From Nigrospora sphaerica (lineage: Eukaryota; Ascomycota; Sordariomycetes; Amphisphaeriales; Apiosporaceae): 64,000 nt of DNA. Below the pieces are notes generated by a model. It was not told where the DNA came from and made no database searches. It saw only the letters and a list, made by a program, of their open reading frames with translations. The translations under genes and the position numbers were made by a program. Below, in pieces: positions 21,806-33,975 of the stretch; position 1 is the stretch's first letter; each line of letters opens with the position of its first letter. The DNA is taken from the NCBI GenBank assembly GCA_018287875.1, contig JAGVVL010000022.1:2356001-2420000 (forward strand), written 5' to 3'.

Positions 21806-24800
21806 GGCGTGTCGTGTCGGGCGTGTACGGGCCTTTGTGTATTCGTTGGGAGGGGGGGGACTAGGTTCGGACAGTCAAGAGGCGGTGGGCGAGGAGGCGC
21901 TGGCTCGCTTTCTGCAGTCGTGGTTCACGCAGACCGAGGGTGTGGTGTTGACATCACCAACTTTTTTACAAGGACCAGAGAGCTTCGGTGCCATCCGTTT
22001 CGGTTGAACCCCCCATGCCCATGCCCATTGAAAACTGGTGCCATCCGTCAACTTTCTAGGGCGGCTCCACTGCTGGCCAGACCCGGAAAAGATGGGGCTA
22101 TCAGTGGCATCCATCCCAGCTCCAGCTTACACGCGCGGGGCAGGTAGCAATCATCTATTTAAGTTCCATTCCATTCTTTCTACCTCGCCCCAAACCGAAA
22201 GACGACAACTGCCGAGTGGTGCTCGAGCGCAAACGAGGCATACGGGAACTCAAGATTTCCCTCCTGTCATGGCATCGGAGTCGACGCAAAGAAGATACCC
22301 ATACGGTAGCCCATCGAGGGCCCAGCCGAGCTCAGGCTCGGGGAGGCCCTGCGCTGTCAACCTGCTCGTCATGCGGGGCTGATGCTGTCTCGACTCGACC
22401 CCTCCTCCCCCTACCCGGCCGAGGCCTCCAGCTTGCAAGGATGTCATCGCGGGGGGAGGCCCGCTTGATTTCTACCTCGGGAGGTTCGAGCAGTAGTCAT
22501 CACACCGACATCTACCGCCGGGCGCCTCGTGGGCGGGTTTGCCATGCGCCCGCGCCCCAGGCAGGGTCTTCCGCCCGTTCTCGAGACGGCTAGGCGTCGG
22601 AGTGCCCGTCTTAACCGGCTTTGATAATGTTTTTTTGGCCGCGGGCCACCGGGCCAGAGGGGGACCAACGACGTGGCTGGTCCCTCGCCGATCCGGGCAT
22701 GGTGCCGACGCGGGGCTGCTCGCGTGCGTGGAAAGAAAAAAAAAACATCGTAGACCCTGCCGGCCACGGGTCACGCCCTCCCAACCCTCCCAGCCGTTGC
22801 TGCGCCTCCCGAATGCCCGTTGTGGCGTATACGATGCGGGGGGAGGGGTTGCCGTACGATTCCTCTCCCGCTCTGTGGCCCAGCACCCACCCGTGCGCAG
22901 CAGCAGGGAAACCATAACACGGATGACTATTCAAGATAGTAGTAGGAAGCTACTGGGGACCGAGTCTAGAACATGAGGGTATATTTCAAGTAGATTGGTC
23001 GCATCCAGCACACCACACCCTGCCAGCAGCATTTATACACAGAAGAGAATGACCGTGGCGATGAGCCATGGGTCTATCACGTACATGACCTACCGAGCGG
23101 AAAGGATGGATTAGATCCCTAGATGGGTAAGGACGATGCGGTACGTTTGTGCTTCTCTTCTGTATTCCTGTCTTTATCTAAATACTCTACCACGCAACGG
23201 ACAGCGCCGTGAAGCTCGGGGCGTGTCCGCTCATTGCGTACCCCCACGACCGGCCGACTTATGGTCTGGATGGGCCAGGGGCTCGGAGGCTTAGGAGCAG
23301 GGCTTATACCGACTGCTGCAGACGGCACGGCTCCACTGCACTGACTTGGCTCGTTATCGTCAGAAGCACATCGTGGCGCAGCCATGCTTGAACCTGCAAT
23401 GTTTTCCATGTACGATGTAACTCGTCAATCAGGTACCTGGCAGGGGGCGCTACCGTTTCCATCCCCGTGCAGGTGACGTCGAGATACGGTTGCTGCGCGG
23501 CAGGGGAAACCGTTTCCGTCGAATTGTTGAGGAGCGGAGGGGAATGGATGTCACCGCTGGCCTTGTCATGTATGTGCCCTGCCTGCCGGCAGCTGAGTGT
23601 TAGACACGCGAATGCGCTTGCACAGCACAGGTCGTCGTCTCCAGCTCACGCTGCACACCTCGTACTGCGACACACATACAGGGACCAGCAACGTCCGACC
23701 CAAGCAGTCAGCCAGCGATTTACCCCGGACCCCTGCCTTCCAGTTGCTGTGCCGGAGGCTCAATGGGCCATCCACCTTGTGACAGCGGGCGTTTGTGTCG
23801 CAGCAGATGCGCACGACGTACGGCACGTCGACGAACTTTTTAGGCGGCGGGAAGAGGAGAAGGCGGTGGCCGGTGGTACTGGGGGCCCTGGGGCCCTGGA
23901 AGGTACTGTAGCACCAGCCGTGCATACCAGATCTGAGTCAGATGGAACCACACCCACTATTGTTCGGTAGGCCGCCCACGCCCGTTTCGCCAACCATGTT
24001 GATGGAAGGCTTGCACGCCGCCGCCCTCTGCTGCCGGGGGACAAAAGGGCCGAACGGGGCACATGATATGGCCAGGGACACGGCCGTGGACGGTGTCGCG
24101 GACGCCAAGTATACCTATCGCCGAAAGCATGGGGCACCAAAGCGGAAGCTGTATTCGCTCATATCGTCGACCACGGGCATGTAGATGGGTCCCCGGCCAC
24201 CGGGGGTTGGCGGCATCGAAGCCAGTAGACATGTAACATACCTTTGTCTCCAATCTGGGAGCTAGGAACCTGACGCGGTGTTACCGATGGAAGGCAACGC
24301 CGCGTGAACTTGTCTCGGCAGCGAATACTTGGTGCTCTCCGAAACGCGAACAATGGCGAAGAGGGGAAGGTCTTGGAAATGGGGCAGAACTTGCATCGCC
24401 GTAACCAGTGGCTTTCGATTCCTTTTCCTTCACTCTCGGCACCGCTGCCAAGCTACGTATCATCGCCGGTGTCTGAATGGCCCCCCGAGCCCATGTTCTC
24501 AAAGAGTGCCAACTCTCGACCGCTATCGGGCTAAGCTATGTCGGTCCTCGGTGGGACCTCGCGATGCGTGACACTTCCCTGAAAGTAATCATAGCTGATG
24601 GTGGCTTACCCGACTTGTCGCGCCCACGAAACGTTACAAAAGTCCCATCGTTTCTGGTGGCACCAACACGTCCGGCCGGAAGGACGGCCGAAGGCGTCGT
24701 CGACACGCCCTCGGACGCAGAAGACATGCGCTCCGCAGCCAGTGCCTGGGGGGAGAGGGGGAGCCCACCAACGACGGCGTCGTACGATAGGGCTGACGGT

Positions 24801-27800
24801 CCCAAGCAACCCCGAGCAACGGAGTACAAGGGGGAGGCAGCTCTTGGGCACGACGGCGAGCTCCCAATCGCTGGTTCGATCCTGGCGGACGCTTGGGTGG
24901 GCGGACGAATAGCCCGTATCGAGACAGTGCTGGCCCTCTCCCTGCCGCTGTGCGCCCGCTCCACGCCACGGCATGTCAGCTGGAGCACAGTTATTGGCTG
25001 CTGCTGGTGTTGGTCATCTCGGAAGTCTACAAGTTTTTTTTGGCCCTCGTAGGGCTGAAGGGGGTGGAGACTTTGGCAGCACGCAAGAAACATCGGGCCC
25101 GGTTCATGGCAGGCGTATCAGCGCCAAGTCGGTGTCTTGGACGTTCCATCGTACCTCTGTGAGGGTAGGTAAGTAGGTAGGTACTTATCTCTCCACTTAC
25201 GGGCTGCAGCCGGCGAGGATACAGTGAGTGCAATCCATCCTAGTGACCTATTGTACGTAGTGCTTGTTCCCCAGCCTCAGCCCCCGTCGCTGGTGGATGG
25301 AGTCTCCTCCCCCATGGCGGGCCGCTTCCGTCCACTCGGCGACGACGACGAACGTAAGCTCGGTAGTGGGGGTTGACACTGGAGGAAATATGGCGACTGG
25401 CGGGCGGGCGGTAGGCGTTACGGAGGCGCAGCATCGACTAGGACGGGACCAACAGGGGTTGATCCCGCACACCTCAGGTGTACATCGTCCATCCGCGTCG
25501 AGTTTTAATAGCCGGCGCGGCGATGACGAGCAGGTGGCCGGTCCGAAGCGGTCTGTCCGCACACCTCTTTTGGAAGCCCCCTCAGAAGATGGATACATGC
25601 AAACCTATACGACGGGACGGAGGAGGGTGGTGAAGCAGACTTGTTGGCCTGACAGGGGTGACCAGATGTAAGGGTTCTTTTGTTACGGCTGCAGCATTCC
25701 TGGCCTCCCTGTATCTTATCCGCCGCCCAATGAGCTCCCTAGTTGTGAGATTTGCGCCGATATGGTGTCGGTTCACTAGCAATCACCTACCCGTACAGGC
25801 AAATCAACAGTAAAGCCCAGCAAGGTAGAAGCTAGGGTTCCCGTGCCACGGACAACAGCCGGCCAGAGGGTGCCGAGGCGTCGCTCCTTGCCCACAAGCC
25901 CTCGGCGACAAAACACCCAGGGCTTTTGGGGCATGCCATGCGAGCTTGGTTCCGTCTTGGGACCGGTGCCGATTGCTTGTAGAGATGCAACGAATGGGAC
26001 ACCGAGCAGGCCGAAGCACCTCGTACGGCGAGCAGCCTTGGCGGTATCTGGGATTTGGGGCCCCGGGGGGGGGGGCCTTGACAGGGACAAGGGGGTCGAC
26101 GGGGGGGTCGGGGGCTTACCTAGGTTGGTAAGGGGCTGAGGGGGGACCCTTGGCAGCCCGAGAGAGGCAGGGCTGCCTCCATCTAGTACACAGTAGCATC
26201 AGTACCTAACGTTCATGGTGGTGGATGCTAGGCATACACAGCACTATAACGATACAAGGAAGTTCCATTAGTGCTCAGAGTGACAACGGGCTGGACTACT
26301 GTTGTATGGTGGCGCCTGACATTGGGCACCTCAGGGCTCGAGCGAAGCGGCCCGGATTCGTCTGGGACCGAGCGGTTTCCACTGGACCCCATCTTACGGG
26401 TGCCCAAGCTCCAACTCAATTCACGTCATCAGGGCTATTGGAACTAGTACAACTAGTACTTTGTAGGTATACTACCCGTACGCAACAGCTCGAATGGATT
26501 GTAAGAGGTACCCTCCAGACAGAACGATGTGTGGGAATGGCCAAAACTGCCGTGCCGCTCGTGGTACGACGGCTGGTGGCGTTGCTTGCCGGCATTCGCT
26601 TGTCCTTCACACCCGCCGAGCGCCCACGTTTGCTCCCCTCTTCCTCTGGGCCCCCGTCCGCCCAGCACGGCGGCGGGCGTACGTACATGCATGGCTTTCG
26701 GCCTGCCACGACTTAGATGGCCCGCTAGTGCCGTCACCCTTTCCATCCCCTTTCGCATATTAAAACATCAATAACCAACATCTACCTACCTACCTTGTGT
26801 AGGTCACCTTAGGTATGTAGGATATGCGCCATACCCAGTAACGGATTACGGTTTGCATAGTTCGCTTGTAGCGGCTGTAGGGGAAGCTAATAAGCTCTGG
26901 CCTCGGCAACCTCGGTCGGCAGGCGAGGGAGATCGGGGACAGAACGCCTGGCGCTTGGCTACGAATAGACCAATGCCAAGTAAACGGACGGGACAAAGCG
27001 AATCCGGGCGGCTTTAGTCAGGGGCCCGTAGAGAATGACTTCGAGGACACGCCATCCGTCGATCCACTATCGATAGTTCTTAATCGGAGGCCGAACGTCC
27101 GTGGTTCAATGGCCTGGGACGAGCAGGAAGAGGTGTTGAGTAAGTAAGGTAGGTGGCCGTGTACTCGTATGCTCATACTCGTCAATCCACTCACTCGCCA
27201 TCCGGAATCCCATGTAGGCGCCCACGTAGTGGTCGTACCTCCCGAGGCGGTACAAGGCCGAGTACAACTACTGCCCGGCCCCGCTGGCGCCAAAGAAGCC
27301 TGCAGGAGGTCTGCGACGGCCTAATGCATGTGCTTGACGAGTTGAGCCATGGGAGTGAGTGGACTGGGCTTGTACACAGAGGTAGTGGTAGTTGTAGATA
27401 CCCTGCCCGTCTAAGCCCCCCGAAATTGGCTGCTTCCGTTAAGTACTTGATAAAACTGCGGTTGCCGTCGATCTCCACTTGCTGCCTCCAAGTGCCGCTC
27501 CTTCCTCTCTCCCCCTCTCCCTCTCTCGCGGGCCTGCCCACCGTTACATTGAACCACCTGCATAACATGAAATGCATATAAAGTACATCCGTCCCGCCCC
27601 GTGCCGCCCACGACTATTTGCGCCTCGGTTGCCTTGCCCGCCAGGGTCACTCGCTCTGTATTGGCATCGCATATTCCATTGTTCTTGCCACCACCCCCCT
27701 CTCGGCTTCGTAAGATCAAACTTCCCTCCCGCAACCGGTGGTACACGTCGACACAGTCATATGCCGTGGCTGCCATCAAATCGCCCACGCGATGCCATAA

Positions 27801-28196
27801 AGCGAGAGAGCTCTTCCATATTCGGATTTTGCTTGGAACCCGCCAGCCCGTGCACGTAACGTGAATCCCCGTCTCCCACCGGCACTTGATTACACCCACT
27901 CCTGCCCAACCGCTCGCTCGCTCCTCCGGCGGTCTCTTGTGCAAAGGAAACAACCCGTCTGGTGGTAGGGGCGGCCCAGGCGTCGATAGCAGGCTCCCCA
28001 CAACGACAGGAGAACGCGGAAGAACCTGTTGGGACGGCGCGCGCATCCTCGTCCTTCCCACGTTCCGTGAGAAGAAGCCTCTGCTCCGTACGGCGCCAGT
28101 CAACCTTTCCATCTGTCGACTGGAACCCTTCGTTAGGAGTCCGGCCCTTGCCCGCGATAGCTCTGGCAGCCGGCCGGCTAACATACACCCGCCACC
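21806..28196. other. 6.4-kb gene-poor region
   Basis: Divergent space between the small membrane protein (-) and the first Zn2Cys6 factor (+). Frames of up to 190 codons occur on both strands, but they overlap each other, have uneven codon use and show no domain. TACCTACC-type motif clusters lie at about 25162-25192, 26110-26130, 26780-26820 and 27138-27155. A ten-base G run is near 26060. A decayed coding relic is listed separately at 27150-27350. The last 500 bases before 28197 are pyrimidine-rich and probably form the leader of the transcription factor. No tRNA or transposon identified. Confidence 0.55.
27150..27350 (-). pseudogene. Possible decayed protein-coding relic, family unknown
   Basis: Reading the minus strand from 27350 gives MAQLVKHMH, a TAG, then AVADLLQ. 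A shift to another frame gives AGFFGASGAGQ, a second TAG, then LYSALYRLGRYDHYVGAYMG followed by FRMASEWIDEYEH. Codons across both pieces end mostly in G or C, like the real genes nearby, and the residue mix is protein-like. The reading needs one frameshift and two stops, and both stops sit where CAG would fit. I cannot name the family, and no clear coding sequence continues on either side. It may be a broken gene fragment or chance. Confidence 0.25.
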
Positions 28197-30364
28197 ATGC
28201 ACGTGAACACCACGACCACGACCATGACATTTCCCACCTCCCCCACGCCGTCTTCCGGCTCGAGCGATGCGCCGCAGCGCCAGCGCAAGCCACGGACCAG
28301 CAAGCCCAAGGTCAAAACGGGCTGCACCAACTGCAAGTAGGCAAAAACCACCCAACCCAGTCCTTCTACCGCGGCTTCGCCCAGCGCTGACCCAAATGTC
28401 CGTCCAGGCAACGGAGGATCAAGTGCGATGAGAGACGTCCCGAGTGCTCCCACTGTGTCAAATCCAAGAAGCGATGCACCGGCTATCCGCCGCCGCCCCG
28501 GGGCAGCGTATATGCCCCGCCCATCATCGCTCCCCGGCCCTCCCCGGATCATGTCTTGCGTCCCCGGACCTTGGACGATCCGGCCATCGACAAGCGCCGG
28601 CCGCCGGCCAAGAAACCTCCAATGACGCCCCCTCTTACCCCGCCAGCCATGTCCCTAACCCTTCACCGCCCCCACAGCCTGCCTTTTGATCCCCAGCAGG
28701 GGCTCTATTTTCAATTATTCCGCGAGCGCACGGCCAGTGAGCTTTCGGGTTTCTTTGATGCCCAGTTCTGGACCCGCAGTGTGCTGCAAGAATGCCACTC
28801 CGAGGAGGCCGTCCGCCACTCGGTCATCGCACTGGGCGCCCTATACAAGACGCTGGAGAAGATATCCGAGTCACCCCCCGGATCGCCCAATGCCATCTTC
28901 GATCCTGCCGACAACGCCAAACGGCACTGGGAGGTGGCTTTCCGACATTATTCCCACGCCATCACCGCCATGGTTGCGAACGCGCGCACACAGTCATCTC
29001 AGAGGAGCAGCCTGATGGCGACGGTACTGCTGGCCTGCTTTGACTCCTTTATTGGCGACCACAGGCAAGGCATTCGCCAGATCCAGAACGGCCTGAGGCT
29101 GCTCGAGGAACTCCGAGCCGAGCGGCGCAGGGCACTTTTGCCCAAGCCTGAAGAGCCGGTGGAGCAGGACCTCATTCAGATGTTCACAAGACTCGCCATC
29201 CAGGCCAAGTCGTACGACATGGCCTTCCACTTTCCGCATCCGTTCGTCATTCGGCTTACCCCTCAGAGCGGGGACGCCGCCTCCCAGTCCCCGTCGAGCG
29301 ACGGCGGCTCTCCCGTGTCCACCGACCACCAGAGTCCCATCCCGGCCCAGTTCGAGACGTTACTCGATGCGCGCCTGGCCTGGGATGCCCTGCTCGAGAG
29401 AATCCTTCGCTTCACTGAGACTATGTTTCAGTACACCACGGGGACTAGTCCCATGGGCATTCTCCCCAAATCGCTCCAGCTGTACGGTCTCGGGTTTAAG
29501 AACGACATGGAGGCGTGGTCCAGCGCGTTTGAAAACATCCTGTCGTCGAGGACGGCGCCCGGCAAGAGCAGCCAGGAAAAGGCGGCCATTGCTGTTATGA
29601 AGATGTCGCAGATCATGGGCCAGATTTTGTTTCTGATGACGTTCAGCGCCAACGAGTCGCAGTTTGACCTATTTTTACCTCAATTCCAGGCCATTGTGGA
29701 ATTGGCCCTGGAAGTTGTCGGAGACGAAGAGCGGAGGGCTGCGGCGAAACGATGCCCAGACCCGCGGTTCTGCCACCACGCCGAGGGCCACAAAGACATT
29801 TTTGGCGGCCACGAGTACACGGCCCCTCATATCAAGCCGAGCTTCAGTGCTGACTTGGGCATCGTCCCGCCTCTTTTCGTGGTTGCAACGAAGTGCCGCG
29901 ACCCCAAGACGCGAAGGCAAGCCATCCAGATCCTGCGGAGCAGCTCCCGGCGAGAGGGCATGTGGGACAGTGAATTGACAGCCCGCATCGGCATGTGGAT
30001 CGCCGCCATCGAGGAAGAGGGGGTAGCGGCGGAAGACGCGCCTTCACCCAACCTCACACCGGGCACCGCCAACAGGTTCTCGGCTAGCAGTCCTGGGGCC
30101 GCGTCGAATGGCTCGGTCGATTTCGGCGACAATGTGCCCCTCGGCCCCGGAGGGAATGCGCGTTGGGGAAGCCGGCGGGACAGTCTAGCCGGGGGGGTCC
30201 TGGGCCGCACTGAGCCGAGAGCCATCCCGGAAGAGAAACGGGTCATGGTTCGCGCCGTCGAGTTCAACCTGCGCGAACGCACCGCAACTCTGAAGTGCGG
30301 CACCCGCAATTTGACGCCTGGCATGCCTGATTCGAAGACGCGCTATACACAAATCGCATGGTGA
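28197..30364 (+). CDS. Zn(II)2Cys6 transcription factor with fungal-specific domain (Fungal_trans_2 type)
   Basis: Predicted exons 28197-28336 and 28408-30364 encode 698 residues. The 71-nt intron falls inside the zinc cluster, between the second and third cysteines. After splicing the cluster is C43-X2-C46-X6-C53-X6-C60-X2-C63-X6-C70 (KTGCTNCKQRRIKCDE), preceded by a basic segment RKPRTSKPKVK. A Pro-rich linker follows. From about 150 comes the helical regulatory region (YFQLFRERTASELSGFFDAQ, then VRHSVIALGALYKTLE), as in the PF11951 class. The C-terminal 150 residues are Ser/Gly/Pro-rich. It should act in the nucleus as a sequence-specific regulator. Targets are unknown. No metabolic gene cluster lies beside it, so context does not suggest a pathway. 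Confidence 0.9.
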
Positions 30365-31535
30365 CCTGGTCGCCCCTGTCATTGTCGCCGTTGTCACCGT
30401 CGTTCCCATTTTGAGCCGAAACTTCACGACGCTAAACCCATACACTTCTATCTACATAATACGACATAGTGGCAGGTCCATTTACCACAGGCTCTCAAAG
30501 AGGGCCGGGAAAAGGTGAGAAGACGTACGGGGTGAGGGCAGAAAACCAGCCTGTGCCAGAGCTTGCTGCACAGTTACAGCACTCTACAGGTGAGATGGTC
30601 TATTTCGACTCTTGGATACCTCTTCACGGCGCTGCGTCTTGCACGCAGGCGTCCTTTAGGCCATTGTCTAAGCGACTGTGTATTGGTTTGTTTTTATTGT
30701 ACAGATAACCACGAGACAAGGGGGAAGCGAAGGGGGGAGGGCGGCGCATCTTCATATCAAGCCACGGAGGGGATTGGCATCGACTACACCGGCCAGAATA
30801 GGGACCCACGTCAACAAGAATAGTTTACTGTTTTCTGCGACTCGGCAACACTTGGCTCCTGATGATTTGTGACCCCCTTTCGTTTGGGGCGTGATGCACG
30901 TCGCATTCTGTCGGCCGGTCCGGACCGTCTGCCAGCTCCTTGCCCTGTTGGTTACCTTCACATTAGGTAGCAGTACCTACTCGAATTAGCAACTGCCAGA
31001 AGCACCTTCATGTTCTGACCGTTGACAGCCCTGCCGTAAATCCATCCCTCAGCCTTACGGGCGGGGCCCTTTCCGGCCCTTTCCACGAATGCCGCCCTAG
31101 TGCGGTGCACCGTATTTACGAAGTACACTGTAAGGTAGTGAGTAGGCTGGAGATGGGATTCCCCGGCTCGAGGTCGTCGTGGGGCTCCAGGATCCATGGC
31201 CGGGGGGCCGAGAGAGAAAGAAGATCTCGGCGGTTCCACAGACGGACCGCAGCACCGTAATCAGCGTCGTGTAGAATGCATCATGCCTTGCCGTCCAGTA
31301 GTCAGTTACATCGAGGATCCATGGGCCCTGTTGCTTGGCGACTAGGGATGTAGAGCCATGCGCGTATAAGATAACCAACCGTGACCCGAGCTGCTTGCAA
31401 GTATTAATACCTACCTGCCTATCGCTCGTCTCCAGGCTCGTGACCGCGGTGCCGTCAGCCGAACCTCGTTCCTCGCCCATTTCCCGCCAAGTCTCTAGGC
31501 GGGCCGCGTGGCATCGCTCGTCGTCACCGCGCAAC
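30365..31535. other. Spacer between two tandem Zn2Cys6 genes
   Basis: 1.2 kb, with AT-rich patches at 30640-30720 and 30950-31000 and TACCTAC motifs near 30975 and 31411. It presumably holds the 3' UTR of the first factor and the promoter of the second. No other gene seen. Confidence 0.55.
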
Positions 31536-33975
31536 ATGGCCGAGCAGTCCCATACCGATGCGTCTGCCGACCGCGCAGGAGACTTTGGCCCGGCGCCCCC
31601 AACGGCCAAAAGAGCGAGGGTGCTTCTGAGTTGTGCCTCATGTCGCGCCTCCAAGCTGAAGTGCGACCGGGCCCAGCCTTGCGGCCAGTGCCTCAAGAGG
31701 GGCCGGCCCGACGACTGTGCTTACGCCCCGCGGCCCTCCAAGAAGCCGCCCCGGACCATGGCTGCCCGCCTGAAGCGGCTCGAAGGCATGGTGCGCGGCA
31801 TGCTCGACCCCGGCAGACGGGCCGGTGCCCAGTCCGCGCCGACGGCGGCACCCGAGAGCCATGCCGCCAGCCAGGTCGTCCTGAGCGACAAGACGACCAA
31901 CTTCGTGGGCGGCACGCACTTCATGGCGATGCTCGAAGACGTAAGAATCCCCCATCCATGTGCCGGTGGCTATGGTGCCGTGCTGACGAGAGAGGGCGCT
32001 CGCAGATCGACGAGCTCCGGGCCTATTTCGAGGATCCGGACGAGGACGAGGCATTCCATGACCCGTACGCGCCCGGCCGCTCGGTCGAGCTCCTCATCTT
32101 CTCCAAGAGCGTGCCGCGGAGCAAGGACGATCTTCTGGCCCTGCTGCCCGACAAAAGGGTCATGGACCGCCTGATGATGCGCTACTTCAACTCGAACAGC
32201 CCGTCACAGCGTAAGTGCTTTCATGCCTTTGTCCCCCTCCCTCGCTGGGCGGGACGACTAAGAATATCCAGATATCCTTCACATGCCGACCTTTAGCAAG
32301 GATTACGGTGAGTTTTGGCAAGACCCGTCCCAGGCCTCGTTGCACTGGCTGGCACTCCTATTCATGATCACCAGCCTGGGGCTCTTGTTTTCCATATACT
32401 CGGCTCCGCATGAACTGGCCCACGACGCCCCGTCTGCGCTGAGCCCCATGGACAGGTTCCAGCTATACCGCGGCGCCGCCGGCTGGGCCCTTGTGACCGG
32501 CAAGTACTCGCAGCCGGGCCCGTCGACGTTGCAGGCCTTCCTGCTGTATACCGAGGCCGAGTTTCTCAGCGAGCGCAGCTCCCAGATGAATTGCTACCTG
32601 CTAGCCTCAGTCCTGATCCGCCTCATGCTCAAGATGGGGCTCCACCGGGACCCGGGCAAGGTGCCCAGTATTTCGGCCTACGACGGCGAGATGCGGCGCC
32701 GCTGGTGGACCCTCGCCATCCAGATCGACATGCTGGTGGCCTTCCACCTCGGCTTGCCGTGCATGATGCACGGTGTCGAGAGCGACACAGCCCTTCCCTC
32801 CAACCTGCGCGATGAGGATTTCGGCCCCGACACTCCGACGCTCCCGCCGCCGCGGCCGAGCGCCGAGTACACGCCGCTGTCCCACCCGCGAAGCAAGGCC
32901 GCCCTCTGCCGTGTCTTTGCCCTGGCGGCGCGGCAGGCGCATGCCTTGACCGTCCCGACCTACACCGAAGTGCTCGAGGCCGACGCCCGCACCGAGGAGA
33001 CCTGGGCCGACATACCGGCCTTTATGAAGTTGAGGCCTCTGGAAGAGAGTGTAACCGACCCCGTCATACTGGTGATACAAAGATTTGGTCTGGCACTGCT
33101 GTATCAGAAAACCCGGCTGGTCCTACACCGGCGGTACATCACCGAGGCGGCCCCCCAAAAGGAGCATGGTCTGTCGCGCGCTGCGTGTCTAGACGCGGCA
33201 CTGGCGCTGCTGGACTACCAGAAGGCGCTCTTCGATGCTGCCCGGCCCGGTGCCATGCTGCATCCGAATGGATGGTTTGTATCGTCCTTGGCCCTTCACG
33301 ACTACCTGCTTGCCGACGTGGTAATTGCGCTCTTCATCCAGAGCCCCCACTACCCGGAACCGGGCGGGCACTTCGACTGGATCGCGCGAGAGGCGGTGGC
33401 ACCTACCAAGGACGACCTGTTGCGGCGTCTCCGGACCTCCCACTCCGTCTGGCAGCAGATGACCCTCGAGATATCGAGTTGCCGAAGGGCAGCGCAGGCC
33501 GCCGAGACGCTTCTGAGGCGAGTTGAGGCCGGACGGCAGGGCGCTTCGAGCACCACCGGTACTCTTTTCATGCCCGAGTCGCTGGCGGGCTTGAGCATCG
33601 ACGGCACCGGGACGGGAACGTCGTCGGTCAGCCTCGGGACGTCTTCGGTCCCAGACATGGCCTTCTTTGCACCGCAAGAGGCAGGGGCCCCTCCAGGAGG
33701 AGCGCCACAACCGGCTATGTATGACTGGGTGAGTACTCCCCGAATGGACGGGAGCTTGCCATGACTTTCGGCTGACGTGTAGGAATTTTCGCCAGGGCCA
33801 ACTGGATACGGCCCTCAACGGAGACGGATCAGCGGCGGATTTCCCGGCGGCGAACGCGCCGTGGTTTGACAGCTTTCCCCTGGAGGGCCTGAATGGCCTG
33901 GACTCCCTACATCCTTGGCATGGGATGCAACCCCCGGAGCGTGACTGGGGTCTGGGGAAGGCACACGAGAGGTAA
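31536..33975 (+). CDS. Zn(II)2Cys6 transcription factor with Fungal_trans (PF04082-type) domain
   Basis: Predicted exons 31536-31940, 32006-32210, 32272-33728 and 33796-33975 encode 748 residues. The zinc cluster is C33-X2-C36-X6-C43-X5-C49-X2-C52-X8-C61 (LLSCASCRASKLKCDRAQPC). A short dimerisation-like helix (MAARLKRLEGMVRGML) follows. The second splice gives SPSQHILHMPTFSKDY, the usual start of the fungal transcription-factor middle homology region. Diagnostic segments follow: LASVLIRLMLKMGLHRDPGK and DGEMRRRWWTLAIQIDMLVA. The last intron could end at 33782 or 33795. I chose 33795 because it gives a long tail with WFDSFPLEGLNGLDS, common at the end of this class, while 33782 stops sooner. 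Nuclear regulator; targets unknown. Confidence 0.9.

Noticed and set aside
24870..24893. T-arm-like GCTGG-TTCGATC-CTGGC, suggesting a tRNA 3' half
   Set aside because: No matching acceptor strand, D-arm box A or anticodon arm in the preceding 70-120 bases.
24477..25093. Opposed 190-codon frames in the first gene desert
   Set aside because: They overlap each other on opposite strands, and neither has a domain, believable start context or splice structure.
27411..28355. 314-codon minus-strand open frame over the start of the first Zn2Cys6 gene
   Set aside because: It runs antisense through the zinc-cluster exon and its leader, is rich in Gly/Arg from GC-rich sequence, and has no domain. The plus-strand gene explains the region.
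33783..33869. Alternative last exon of the second Zn2Cys6 gene using the acceptor at 33782
   Set aside because: It gives a short Arg/Gly tail. The acceptor at 33795 yields a 60-codon exon with a family-like WFDSFPLEGLNGLDS ending.
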